Part shown: one piece after another, positions 22,978 through 34,869 of the stretch
How the letters are laid out: each line of letters begins with the position of its first letter
Position numbering within the stretch: the stretch's first letter is position 1
Source of the DNA: Cynocephalus volans
Lineage: Eukaryota; Chordata; Mammalia; Dermoptera; Cynocephalidae
Reading direction: 5' to 3'
Assembly: GCF_027409185.1 (NCBI RefSeq)
Contig: NC_084463.1
Location: 155,360,369 to 155,424,368, forward strand
DNA length: 64,000 bases
Notes under the pieces: model-generated
The model's input: the letters and a program-made list of their open reading frames with translations, nothing else
The model's database searches: none
What the model was told of the DNA's origin: nothing
Program-made: the position numbers and the translations under genes

Positions 22978-23440
22978 ACATAAATGTTCACAGCAGCTTT
23001 ATTTAACTAGCCAAACACTGGAAACACCCTAAATGTCTAACAATTCATAAGTGATTAAACAACATGTGGTACAGCCATGCAATGAAATACTACTCAGTAG
23101 TAATGAACAAACAACTTGAACGAATGTCAAAAGCATTATGCTAAGTGACAGAAGCCAGATACAAAAGTTTACATCCTGTACGAGCCCATTTAAATGACAA
23201 TTTGGAAAAAGATAAAATTATGGGTATAGTAAACAGATACATGGTTGCCTGGGGCTGGGGTGGAAGAGCAGCTGACAACAGAAAGGCATGCAGGGACCTT
23301 TTGGGGTGATGGAAAAGTCTTATATCTTGATTGTTGTGGTTACATGACTATATACATTTATCAGGACTTATGGAATTGTATACTTAAAAAGAGTGAATTT
23401 TATTGTTTGTAAGTGATGCTTTAATTTTTAAAAAATAAAA
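22978..23440 (+). mobile_element. Ancient L1M (+), right half
   Basis: Resumes exactly after the second TGTGCAAGGATCTTT with 'acataaatgttcacagcagctttattt', then the conserved 3' end of ORF2 ('atgcaatgaaatactactcagtag') and a 3'UTR ending in an A-rich tail at about 23425-23445. Confidence 0.75.
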
Positions 23441-23559
23441 AAAAACCTTAAACTGAAAAAGAAAGTTGGAGGCCAGACTTTAGTACATTATAGAAAATTA
23501 AAGGGATGTAATAACCAAAAGCACTGCATGAATCATTACTGTATTCAGAATAAAATGTA

Positions 23560-23885
23560 CAGAAATAGCCAGAAAAAAGACTGGGAGGGAAAGGAAATGG
23601 GGAGAAGTAGGTCAAAGGGTACAAAGTTGGCATTATGTAAAATGAATAAGTCTAGAGATCTCATGTACAGCATGAGGGCTATAGTTAATAACATTGTATC
23701 ATATACTAAAAATTTGCTACCAGAGTAGATTTGAGGTGCTCTAACCACAAAAAGAAAGGTAAATATGGAAGGTGATAGAGAAGTTAATTTGCTTGACTGT
23801 AGAAATCATTTCACTATATATATATGTATATCCAAATATCAGGTTAAACCTTAATATATATATACAATAAAAAACACATATTGAG
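23560..23885 (+). mobile_element. 5'-truncated L1 3' end
   Basis: Contains 'ggtcaaagggtacaaagttggcattatgtaaaatgaataag', 'ctatagttaataacattgtatcatatac', 'aaatttgctaccagagtagatttgaggtgctct' and ends in AT repeats and 'caataaaaaacac', the standard 3'UTR order. Confidence 0.7.
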
Positions 23886-24079
23886 GGCAACTGGAAAACC
23901 TTAAATTTGCCCTGCATATTAGATGATCACCCTCTCAATAAATCTGGAGGTTTCTAGAACTGCAAACACAGTAAGGAAAGAGGGGTAGGTGCTATCTTGC
24001 CTTCCTGCTGTTTCCTATGCTGCCTCTTGTTTAGCCATTTTCCTCTATAAATTGAAATATTTTCTCACTAAGATATATA

Positions 24080-24161
24080 TGAGGGTACTTCAAAAAGTTC
24101 ATGGAAAAATAAAATTAAAAGATAATACAAATCTTGCCATAAACATTTTGACGTACCCGCA
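24080..24161. mobile_element. Mariner-type MITE (82 bp) with TA target duplication
   Basis: The ends are imperfect inverted repeats: GAGGGTACTTCAAAAAGTTC on the left and, reversed, GCGGGTACGTCAAAATGTTT on the right. TA lies directly outside both ends (24078-24079 and 24162-24163). The short AT-rich core has no coding capacity. TA duplication and size indicate a non-autonomous Tc1/mariner element. Confidence 0.65.
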
Positions 24162-24164
24162 TAT

Positions 24165-25860
24165 TATTAGTGTATTTAGTTTTTGTAAGTACTTAAAATG
24201 TAATTTAGAACATTAAAAGAAAGTATTTAAAACAGAAAAAGGAGATTTTTCACAACATGAAAGAATTGGGAGTTTATTGCAAAAAGAAAAAAACAATAAC
24301 AACAGAAAAACAGATCATGAGTGTCTGAAGATAGGGGCTCATGAGTAGAAAAAAGAAAAATAATAAATATAGAGCCATAAGAAACTATCTTCAATGCCTC
24401 CATCTTCACCCTGAAAGCATTGCTCTCCTAGAGACTTGACCAGGAGATTTTAAGATTTAAACCACCTATTTCTTTACCAGTTAATAAACAATTTTCTAAT
24501 AATGGTAGTTATTTTACAGATTGGCAAATATTGGAGGCTAAAATTGGGTTACTGAAAGTTGGAGATGTTGCCTTGGTGCACAGGCAGAAAGTAGGTACCT
24601 GTACAGAAGGCTGTGACCTTCATTTGGACTGTTGTTTAGCATTTTCTGCCTGTATAGCAATATCTCTGAAATGATGTTTCAGTATACTTTTGTTACCGAA
24701 CTGAGAGGGGTTCACCATCCACTACCCAAATATCTAAGAAATCTCTCAGTTCAAAGTTTGCAGTGTTAAAAATTAGCATTTGTGTGAATGTCATTCAAAG
24801 GAGCCTATGGTAGCCAAAGGAGCTTTTAAGACCCTAGACTCCCTGACAGCTTAGAGTCACAAGCACTTTTATAGAGCAGAATCATGAGCGGAGGTCCTGG
24901 GAGTAGTGTGTGAATCTAATTGGTTGGCTGTGAGATAAGCATAATTATTTCTGGCATCTTGACTGATATTTTTCATGGTGCCTTAGGGTCCAGGGGGTGT
25001 GTGCTATAAAGCAGGTTTGTAGTGTGTTATCTGCAAAGACAACTCAAGATTGGCATTGTAGATGTTATCTTAAGCCATAAGGCATTTTTTCAAGGAACAA
25101 ACATTCTTCAAATCAAGTCTTCAAATCACGTCTTCATTCTGACCTCCAGATTGATCTTATCCTTAGGAAGTTTGTTTAATCAACTCTACTCTTATTATTG
25201 TTATTCCTAGGAATCCAACCCATCCTGCTTGGTCAAGCAGTTTTTCTTTAGCTACTCCCTTTCTCCCCTGAGACTAGGGTCAGGGGAACAGCTCGGAGAG
25301 ATAGAAGTTCATCCTCTTATTTCACTTTTATTCTAATACACATAAAATTCAAAAAGCATAATTATTAAAGTTAAACTAAATCTGTATCTAAACTACAGAT
25401 GGAATGTAAACATTTGGTACTAAGTAGAAAAAATGCTAATTATACTTTTTTCTATTTATTGTTCCATCTCTTATTGTCCACCAGATTGGCCAAGTTCTGG
25501 GGATACAAAAATACATGGAAATGGTTCCTACCCTTGAAGAGCTCATAATTTAGTGGCCTTTTAGAAACTTTAGAACAGACTGTAAATGTAATAATAAAAT
25601 TCAGACAATACCAAGGACAGTCAGATGCATTTATCTAGTCATTTCTAATTTCTGTAAGCTTCTGCTTTCCATGTTCTATTAAAATAGTACATAGTTGCTG
25701 AACCCTAGTTACTGGTGATCTAGAAAAAAAACCAATATATTTGAACCAAATATTCATTTAGGCACCTTTTTGTAGTGAGATTTTGATTTCTCATTTTAAG
25801 TTGGTATCTTCTGTTTTGAAGAAAGGAATCTAAGTGTACATAAAGTGTCTTCAGGTTTTG
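24165..25860. other. Unique DNA, nothing recognised
   Basis: AT-rich, short chance ORFs only. No exon-like segments with splice sites were recognised. Confidence 0.35.
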
Positions 25861-25861
25861 C

Positions 25862-26020
25862 TACTCAAAATGTAGTCTACAAACCTGTATCATCGGTATT
25901 ACCCAAGAATTTGTTAGAAATGCAGAATTTCAGCTCCCACTCCAGACCTTCTGAATTAGAATCTGCATTTTAACAAGATGATCAGTTGATGTGAATGCAT
26001 CTTCATGTTTGGGAAGCAAG
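25862..26020. repeat. MER5-like hAT remnant (diverged)
   Basis: Contains the order 'caaaatgtagtctacaaacctg...gttagaaatgcagaatttcag...ccagaccttctgaattagaatctgc', as in the MER5 group of short hAT elements. Diverged, with unclear ends. Confidence 0.5.
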
Positions 26021-26090
26021 CACTCTTACTGAGCATCAACACAGCATGAACTCTAAAGACAAAATCCTTTAGACCAGTGATTCTCACTCA

Positions 26091-26608
26091 TGTCACCTCT
26101 CCCAGGGTGAGGGAGAGGCAAAGGAAGACTCAGAGCCCATTTCTCCAGACCAGTGAGAGGCCCAGAAGGGGTTAATCCCAGGAACAGTTTCTTCAAGTGA
26201 GAAGAATTCCTAGGAGTAACTCCGGATAAGGTTTTCTCTCCATTTTTATTCTGCAGGCAAGAAAGTTACAGAAAAGGACCATAGGTGGTTACAGAAAGAA
26301 CAATGAGATACTCATCACGGTAACACTCAGTTCCCTAAGAATCTCAAAGAAACAACTGAAGGCGAGATGAGGAACAACCCTCAACTATAACCTTGAAGTT
26401 TTTTTTAGCTCACATACTTTCCCATCATTAGGTTTGGCTGCACCAAGGACGACTGCCCTTAGAGCCAGCATTTTTGCTGTTACAATTTTTTTTATCTACA
26501 ACAGAGACTTTAGTCCTGGGAAAGTTTTCTGCTTTTCCCAAGCTTAGCATTTCTATGTGTTAGGCCCTGTGAAATACATTTGCTCTATTTTTGTTGGTAT
26601 CCTCCACA
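26091..26608 (-). repeat. 3' LTR of provirus (minus sense)
   Basis: 518 bp, minus-strand ends TG...CA. It pairs with the LTR at 29751-30294. Scattered substitutions and small indels between the two point to an old insertion. Confidence 0.8.
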
Positions 26609-26622
26609 TATCCCCCTTATTT
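26609..26622 (-). other. Polypurine tract of provirus
   Basis: On the minus strand AAATAAGGGGGATA directly precedes the TG of the 3' LTR, where retroviral plus-strand priming occurs. Confidence 0.55.
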
Positions 26623-26731
26623 ATTTAATTTTTAAAAAGGCAAAAGCTATAGATCAGTGTTTCACAGTTAAGACAAAAACATACTGTTAAAGCAAAGTTA
26701 GTATCATTTTAGCATGGCAAGTCTTTTTAAT

Positions 26732-27007
26732 TTATCCCAGGTGGGGACTGATGATGGCATTGTCTCTCAGGGCTGTCACATCGGCATCATCCCTGGTGGT
26801 GTGAATTGGGGTGTTATTGCCAGTTGTTGAAACTCTGGAATGGGGTTCTGTTCCATGTAATAATCTTTGTACATCTTCCCACGAGGTAGAGGAAATAAAA
26901 GGAACAGAAGTTATGGACATGGAGCGATATCCTGCATCACAATTAAGTTGATTTTGAGTCAAGAGAGTTTGTTGGTGTTCACCCATCCAGGACACTGCTG
27001 CTTCCAA
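26732..27007 (-). pseudogene. Env transmembrane-subunit fragment of provirus
   Basis: An open frame of 91 codons just upstream (minus sense) of the polypurine tract. A Trp-Met-Gly motif, a heptad-like stretch and a single Cys followed by a segment with a W-x-x-V-x-x-L-L pattern resemble the ectodomain of betaretroviral (HML-type) TM proteins. The surface subunit, fusion peptide and membrane anchor are not recognisable. A relic only. Confidence 0.5.
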
Positions 27008-27009
27008 AG

Positions 27010-29730
27010 CATTTAATCTTTGTAAAATTTCTTGATCAATTACAAATCCTTTGGTTAGGAACAGGATGTCTTCTCATCCAAGTCATGAGCACCCCCTTCA
27101 AAGCTGTGAAACTTTAGAGAACTGCTTTTGTAGACAAGATATTATTTCCCCCTTTACGATCAAAGCATTCCTCATAAAAGCACTGATGATCAATTTTCTG
27201 ACTGAAAAGGTTTCACTTTTCTTTGTATTGGTCCCTTGGCACTGGGAAGGCTCATTCCCAGGTTGTCATGTACCACGTCAGGGTAAAAGGTGAAACAGCA
27301 GTTAGGCCAAATTAGGGCGACATGAAGAGGGGTCAGGAACTTAGAAGAGACATGTATTTTTTAACCAATCTTTCCAATTTACCTAGTTATAAAGAGAGAG
27401 CAAATTCTTATTACATTTATTTAAATAACCATATTGCCATACAAATCAGAAGGATACTCACAAACAGTTTTCAAGTTTTGGAGGAATCAAAGAGAAATTT
27501 TTTTTAAAATTCCGTCTTTGTTTATAAAGTACATTTTACCCAATTGCTGTGAGTTATAGATAGCTGAGAGACAAAGTTTTTTAAATCTGGAAAACAAAAC
27601 ATTTAAGTAAAGAAACAACAATGAAAGTCACAAAACATTTTTATCAGTTATTTAACTTCATGTAATTAATTTTTGCTTTGCTTGGTCTTAATTAGTAGTT
27701 TTATAAACTCATTAGATTTTTTTATTAGAGTTTTGAAAAACTTTTATTCTGTCCATTGATCTTATATTTGAAACTTGTGTTCAAGGGTACTTGTCAGAGT
27801 CTTTTCCATGAATCTGATTGCAGATGCCAGCAGATGCCTTTAGAGAAATATCAAAACTTTTGCAATTTTATTAAGAATTTGATCTATACTTAAGAAGACC
27901 TTGTTCTAACATAGGGGAAATACAGTTCTGTTTCAAACTCTTTTTAAATCTCAAAGTTCAATTTTTAGAAAGACAACTAATTCCCTTTAAATTATAGCCA
28001 ACTTAATCACACACAAAATTCTTTCATAAATTTACCTTCCACATAACAGTATTTCGACTTAGACTTTTGACGACAAGCTTTAGGACTTTTCATTTTGTCC
28101 TATACTTCCTACTTTTTGAATAGCCAGTTATTTTACTCCAGGACAAAAATACGTTGTACTAGATGCTTTCTCACATAAAAATATTTTCTTTCCTTTATCC
28201 TTTATAACCACAACTACATCTTTACATCCATAGCTTTTTTTACATCTCTTATTTTACATACTGATTTCTTTCTCATCAACAATACTAAATTAGCCTTATT
28301 TGCCTAAAAATTTCATAATCAGAGATCACTTTGTTATAGGGTGGGTTCATAAATTAAAAGCCTCTGGCAAAGACATATATAATACTGTTTGATTAGTAAA
28401 CCAAACATGAACTAACAACAAGGCATGTGCAGGGCTTTGGCAGAAACCCAGCAGACATCACTTTTATAGCTTTTAGTCCTTAAACAAAAATTAAACAAGT
28501 ACCAAACATATCACAAAATGTGGTGACCTAAAGGCAAATTTAGGCAGAAGGTTTAAATCAAATTTTGGAAACATTTATTTTATCAAAAGTTTAGAAAATT
28601 AAAGTCACATGAACTTGAAAATTATAATTATTTATTTAATGAACGTGCATTAACTTTAAGCCAATTTGGTACCATGTAGGCAATACAAACACATATAGAC
28701 ATGAACACATGAACATGTAGACATAACATACATTTATGTACATATATATGTAAATATAAGCTGACAGATAAAATAGAAAACTCACTAGTATAAAAGGACA
28801 GTTAGATATGCATTTTCTTTTCCTTAAAAATGTCTAAATTTATCTGTGAGGCTACACCCTGTTTTAGAGAAAATAAGGTAACAAAACAGTTTGATTTTAG
28901 TTTAGTTTTCTGTTTTTCAAATGGGTTACAGAGTTAAAGGCTGAGCAAAAGAGCAGAGATAGATAAGGCCATAGACTTTTGGGGTTTCAAGAGAAAGGCA
29001 GAAGACCCAAAAGGAGTTCCAGTTGGCACACCATGGCTGTGTTTCTCAGGAAGACTCAGAGTCTCTGGCGAAGAAGAGAAGCACATGCAGTTAAGAAAAG
29101 TAAACATGCTTAAACAAAATTAATGTTGCAAAGAAATATTACCTTCTTTTACTTTAGTTTGTCCAGTTTAAAGTTCTTTCAGTCACTGGCAAAGATTAAG
29201 TTTTATTCTTTTTCAGTGATATAATCATGACTTTGTTTTTTGTTAAGGTCTAGAATAGGTCTCAGAGCGACTTGACATAGATTGCAAACTGTTAGGTGGG
29301 AAGCCTTGATGAGACCCATTGCATTTTTTAACCAGTGACCAATTCATTTCCAAATTTTTATGTCAAGTCTTCTTTCCTTGTGGTACCAAGGACATTGTTG
29401 TCTAATAACCACTAACAGTTTCACAAGTTGCCTTTTAGTCACTTTACAGCTAGCTGCTTTAAGGAGACATTGGAGTTATAATTTATGTCGATTCTCCTCT
29501 TTAGATAAAGGACTTCTTATATTTTGAAAGTGAAAGAAAAACAAAACCTTCAGGCTGAAAAGACCTAACTTAACCTGCGGCAGGTGTGCAATGCTAATTG
29601 AGAGCCACCTATGATTCCCTTACAGGGATGTGTTTTCCTTACTGGGATGCATAAATATATATGTATATGTCAGACATCCTTTAGTTTCCAAGTCTTGGCA
29701 GGTCAGTCTCTGATCGGTGGAGTCATAAAT
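27010..29730 (-). other. Degenerate proviral interior
   Basis: AT-rich, all frames closed. No protein family was recognised. It may include heavily mutated env/leader or unrelated filler. Confidence 0.4.
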
Positions 29731-29748
29731 GCCTCACACAGGGCACCA
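29731..29748 (-). other. Retroviral primer-binding site (tRNA-Lys type)
   Basis: On the minus strand TGGTGCCC...GTGAGGC directly follows the 5' LTR after two bases. The pattern fits the lysine-tRNA primer used by betaretroviruses and HERV-K-like elements, with a C-to-T change at a CpG. Confidence 0.65.
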
Positions 29749-29750
29749 TT

Positions 29751-30294
29751 TGTCACTTCTCTCGGGGTGATGGAGATGCAAAGGATTATTTAAAACTCAT
29801 TTTAAGTAATGAGGCCCAGAAGGGGCCCAGTGGGAGGCCCAGAAGGGGTTAATCCCAGGAACAGTTTCTTCAAGCAAGAAGAATTCCTAGGAGTAACCCC
29901 AAGTTAGGTTTTCTCTCCATTTTTATTCTGCAGGCAAGAAAGTTACAGAAAAGGAATATAGGTGGTTACAAAAAGAACAGTGAGATATTCGTTATGGCAA
30001 CACTCAGGTCCCTTAGAAACTCAAAGAAACAACTGAAGGTGAGATGAGGAACATCCCGCAACCATCAACTTTGAAGCCTTTAGTTCACATACTTTTCCAT
30101 CATTAGGTTTGGCTGCACCAAGGACGACTGCCCTTAGAGCCAGCATTTTTGCTGTGTTACAATTTTTTTTTTTTAATCTACAACAGAGACTGTAGTCCTG
30201 GGAAAGTTTTCTGCTTTTCCCAAGCTTAGCATTTCTATGGGTTAGGCCCTGTGAAATACATTTGCTTTATTAATATTAGTTGGTATCCTCCACA
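29751..30294 (-). repeat. 5' LTR of provirus (minus sense)
   Basis: 544 bp, minus-strand ends TG...CA. AATAAA in 'GCAGAATAAAAATGG' gives a poly(A) signal. It shares long blocks with the left LTR, for example 'aattcctaggagtaac' and 'ttttattctgcaggcaag'. Confidence 0.8.
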
Positions 30295-30474
30295 ACTAAA
30301 AGTGTGGTCTCTGGATGGAAAATATCAGCATCACCTGGGAACTTATTAGAACTGTACATTCCCAGGTCCCATCCCAATCTTACTGAATCAGGAACTGGGT
30401 GGGGCTCAGCCGTCTGTGTATCAATAAGCTCTTCAGGTGATTCTGATGTCTGCTGAGTTTGAGAGCCACTGTTT

Positions 30475-31955
30475 AGAGGCTGGTTGGTGGAATAAAGTGA
30501 AGGTAGGTGAGATCAGTATTTCAATTCCTATGTTCTCAGGGCTTTGCCTTCTGAGATGCCCAGAATAATTAAACTCTCTTATGGTTATTTCTTTAGTGTT
30601 CATATAATGCAGATAGGAATAACAGGTTAATATGGAGTTTTAATAAAGCAAACCTTAGTGCATTAAAAATAACTCTATATTTGATGATACAGACTCTAAA
30701 TAAGTCAAGAAGAGCCTTCTATTGATCTTTGAATCACCTCTCAAAGACTTGCCTCTTATAGTTGAACAGTCATCATTAAAAGTTGTGTGTGAGTTTCAGA
30801 GGGACTCTTGTAGGCTTGTGGTTCCATGGAAAAAACTCAACTAGCACATTTTGCTTTCTGTTTGCTCTCATTCTTTGATAGTTGAATAAAAAGTGTTAAG
30901 TTTTAGAAAATGAACTGATAATATATTAGTTGCATATGTATGCTGTCCATAGTGGTAGTTAATTATTCACTCCTGAGTGTGGCTTTGGCTATTTTAGCAT
31001 AAGGCTGCCTACTCCTCCAAGCTTCCTGTTTCCTGATTGTAATTTGGTCTCCAATCAGGGCAAATGAAGAGTTTTCTTTGGTTAAGAGGGCTGTTTCTCC
31101 TCCTTTCCTTGATGTAGACTTGTGCTGGGGATTGGTCGGGTATTACACATGGTTTGGAGAACGGGACTTTTTAATAAGTGATGAAAGTGGCTTTTGGATT
31201 TTTTACAGTTTTGGTCTGGTTGAATCTTAGTAATAGCTAAGGATACATGGGGTGTGTGTCTCTTTCAGATACATGATCTTGGGATGTCATGTTTCTCCTC
31301 TTGAATACTAACACTGAATCTGGATTGCCCTAATTTGAGAGCTTTTTTCTTGTTCCAACTCCCCTTATCTTTTGACCCTTTTCAGACCGTATCATGTTCT
31401 TGGAGCTCAAATAATTTGATTGAATATAAGGAGTTTGGAATGACTTGGAAAGCAGAAGAGGCTTTCATGGGGTTTGGAAAGAACTCAGGGCTCTGCAGAG
31501 TGTGACATACAGGAAGGAAGCCTTATTACAGGCTTAGCTGTTTATTACCTTACCTTTCATAGTTCCATTGTATTTGAGAGGGAGTGGTCAGCTCCCCCTA
31601 ACTGACGCAACTGTCTAAATTTTTTCAGTATTTTCCCTATTTTAGCCCTGAAAATTTCCTGTCCTGAGTAAACTGGGATGGTTGGCCACCCTAAGTATCA
31701 ACTTGGGCTGTCAGTTTCTCGATGTTGAAATTTCAGAGTTGTAATAAAAGGTTGTGTTCTTCTCAAGTAAACTGGTCAATAAGATGACCCCTGCCATGTG
31801 AGCACTTGTAAGGATCATAGTGTATTTATTATGATTTTTTTCTTTCTTTTCTTAGGAACCACTTAAAAATAGACAAGTATAAGGAGTCATTTTAATATCC
31901 ACTAACCCACTTTCCAGCTTTTCTAAATCTATAATAATTTTCTACATTTACTTAA
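30475..31955. other. Unique DNA, nothing recognised
   Basis: No exon, RNA gene or clear repeat was identified. Confidence 0.35.
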
Positions 31956-31959
31956 ATTT

Positions 31960-34866
31960 TCTTCTCTTTTAAACATTTATTTGTACATATTTGTGGGCTA
32001 CAGAGTGTTGTTTCAATACATGCATATGCTGCACAATGATTCATTTAGGGACTTAGGGTAGGTTGCATAGTTTTGTATCCATTAGTCCACCATTTTGTCT
32101 CTGCCCCACTCCCCACCTCGGCTAATTAGTATTCTACTTTCTGCTTCTATGGGAACCACTTTTTTTTTCTTCTATATTCCACATGAGTCAAATCATGTGG
32201 TATTTGTCTTTTTGTGTCTCACTTACTACATTTAACGTAATGGTTTCAAGTTCCATTCATGTTGCTGTAAATGATAGGATCTATATAGCTGAATGGTATT
32301 CCATTGTGTATATATACCAAAGTTTTTTACCCATTTATCTGTTAATGGATGTTTAGGTTGATTCTGTCTCTTGGCTGTTGTGAATAGTGCTGTGATGAAC
32401 ATGGGAATACAGGTGTGTTTTTGATCTATTGATTTCATTTCCTTTGGTTATATACCAAGTAGTGACATAGTTCGGTCATGGGATGGATCTATTTTTAGTT
32501 CTCTGAGGAAGCTCCATATTGTTTTCTACAATGGCTGTACTGATTTACACTTCCACCAGCAATGTTAGAAGAGTTCCTTTTTCTCCACATTGTTGCTAAC
32601 ATTTGTTATTTTCTGTCACATTGATAATAGCCATTTAACTGGAGTGAGATGACATCTCATTGTGGTTTTAAGTTGCATTTCTCTGATTAAGGATGTTGAG
32701 CATTTTTTGGTGTGCCTGTTGTATGTCTTCTTTTGAGAAATGTCTGTTCAGGTCTTTTGCCCATTTTTAAATTGGGTTATTTGGTTTTTTTTGCTGTTGA
32801 GTCATTTAAGTTCCTTATATGTTCTAGATATTAGCCTCTTGTCTGATGTGTGGTTGGCACTTTATCCCATTCTGTAGGTTATCTCTTTATTTTGTTGACA
32901 GTGTTCCTTGCTGTGAAGAAGATTTTCAATTTGATAATAGTACCATTTGTGTATTTCTGCTATAGTCACCTGGGCCTTTGTAGTCTCGCTCAAAAAATCT
33001 CTGTCCACTCTCATTTCATGTAGCATTTCCCTTGTGTCTTCTTCTAGTAGTTTCATAGTTTTGAGTCTTAAATTTAGGTCTTTGATCCATTTCGAGTTGA
33101 TTTTTATGCATGGTGAGAGATAGGGGGCTAGTTTCAATCCTCTGCATGTGGATATCCAGTTTTGTCAGCACTGTTTGGACAGGCTGTCCTTTCCCCATTG
33201 TATATTTTTGGCTCTCCTGTCAAAAATCAGTTGGCTCTAAGTTCCTGGGATTATTTCAGGGCTCACTATTTTATTCCATTGGTCAATTTGTATGTTTTTA
33301 TTGCCAGTATCATACTGTTTGGGTTACTATAGCTTTATAGTATATTTTGAAATCAGGTAGTGTGATGCCTCCTGCTTTGTTATTTTTGTTCAAGATTGCT
33401 TTGGCCATTTGGGGTCTTTTTGGTTTCATACAAATTTTAAGATTTTTTTTTCTATTTCTGTGCAAAGTATTATCGGTATTTTGATAGGGATTGTGTTGAA
33501 TCTGTAGATCACTTTGGGTAGTGTAGACATTTTGATAATACTAGTTTTTTCAATCTTTTCATTTATTTGTGTCTTTTTAAATTTCTTTCATCAATGTTTT
33601 ATAGTTTTCATTGTAGAGGTCTTTCATCTCCTTGTTTAAATTTACTCCTAGGTATTTAATTTTTTTGGAAGCTATTGCTAATGGGATTACTTCCTTGATT
33701 ACTTCTTTGGCTATTTCATTATCGGTGTATAGGAAGGCTATTAATTTGTATGTGTTGATTTTATATCCTGCCACTTTACGGAATCCATTTATTAGTACTG
33801 GTAATTTTTTGGTGGAGTCTTTAAGGTTTTCTGTATATAGGATCATGTCATCTGGAAATAGGGATTGTTTGACTTCCTCCTTTCTGATTTGCATACCCCT
33901 TTGTTTCTTTCTCTTGCCTTATTGCACAGGCTAGAACTTCCAGTACTATGTAGAATAAGAGTGGGGAAAGTGGGCGTCCTTGTCTTGTTCTAGATCTTAG
34001 AGGAAAAGCCTCCAAATTTTGTCCATTCAGCATGATATTAGCTGTGTATTTGTGATGTATTGCCTTTATTGTGTTGACGTACATTCCTTCTATACATATT
34101 TGTTGAGTTTTTTTTTTTTATCATGGAGGAGTGTCAGATTTTATCAAATGCTTTTTCTGCATCTATTGAAATGATCATATATATATATATATATTTTTTT
34201 TACTTCATTCTGTCAATGTGATGTGTCATGTTTGTAGGTTTGCATATGTTGAACCACCCTTACATCCCTGGGATGAATCCCACTTAATCATGGTGTATGA
34301 ACTTTTTAATGGATTGTGGGTTCTGTTTGTGAGTATTCTATTGAGGATCTTAGCTTCTGTCTTCATTAGGAATATTGGTATTTATTTTTCTTCGTTGTTG
34401 TTATATTTTTTTTCTGGTTTTGATATGAGGGTAATGCTGGCCTCATAAAATAAGTTTGGAAGTATTTCCTTCTCTTCAGTTCCTTGGAAGAGTTTGAGAA
34501 GAATTGGTGTTCTTTAAATATTTGGTAGAATTTGGCAGTGAAGCCATCTGGTCCTGGGGTTTTCTTTGTTGGAAGACTTGTTATTACTACTTCAATTTCA
34601 TTACTCATTCTTGGCCTGTTTAGGTTTTCTGGTTCTTCATGATTGAACTTTGGCAAGTTGTATGTGTCCAGGATTTATCCATTTCTTCTAGGTTTTCCAG
34701 TTTGTTTGCTTATAGTTGTTTGTAGTAGTCTCTTATGGTCCTTTGTATATCTGTGGTATCAGTTGTAATATCCCTTTCTCATTTCTGATTTTATTTACTT
34801 GAATCTTTTTTTATTAGTGTAGCTAAAGGTTTATCAATTACATTTATCTTTCTGAAAAACCATTCT
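31960..34866 (-). mobile_element. 5'-truncated L1 (-), ORF2 RT and C-terminal parts, decayed
   Basis: Plus-strand reading begins with the reversed tail and 3'UTR ('tacatatttgtgggctacagagtg'), then reversed ORF2 in broken frames: C-terminal region, RT core (ADD motif changed to PDD in the frame at 33894-33577), and upstream to about 34866 ('tttctgaaaaaccattctcc'). ORF1, endonuclease and 5'UTR are absent. Older than L1-A/B/C by its number of breaks. No clear target duplication was found. Confidence 0.85.
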
Positions 34867-34869
34867 CCG

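Larger units (their letters stand above)
26091..30294 (-). mobile_element. Endogenous betaretrovirus-like provirus (ERVK type), internally deleted
   Basis: Two related LTRs (26091-26608 and 29751-30294) flank only 3.14 kb. The orientation is minus: a primer-binding site 2 nt inside the right LTR matches the tRNA-Lys pattern of ERVK-type elements, and a G-rich polypurine tract abuts the left LTR. The only coding relic recognised is an envelope transmembrane fragment. No gag, protease, RT or integrase text was found, so most of the genome is gone. LTR differences, including a roughly 25-bp length difference, show it is old and dead. Confidence 0.75.
26075..30471. mobile_element. MER5A element split by the provirus (26075-26090 and 30295-30471)
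   Basis: The left stub CAGTGATTCTCACTCA and the right part 'actaaaagtgtggtctctgg...gagagccactg' together make one MER5A with complementary CAGTG/CACTG ends. The provirus sits in its first 16 bp. The 5-bp words beside the LTRs (ACTCA and ACTAA) are an imperfect target duplication. Confidence 0.65.
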
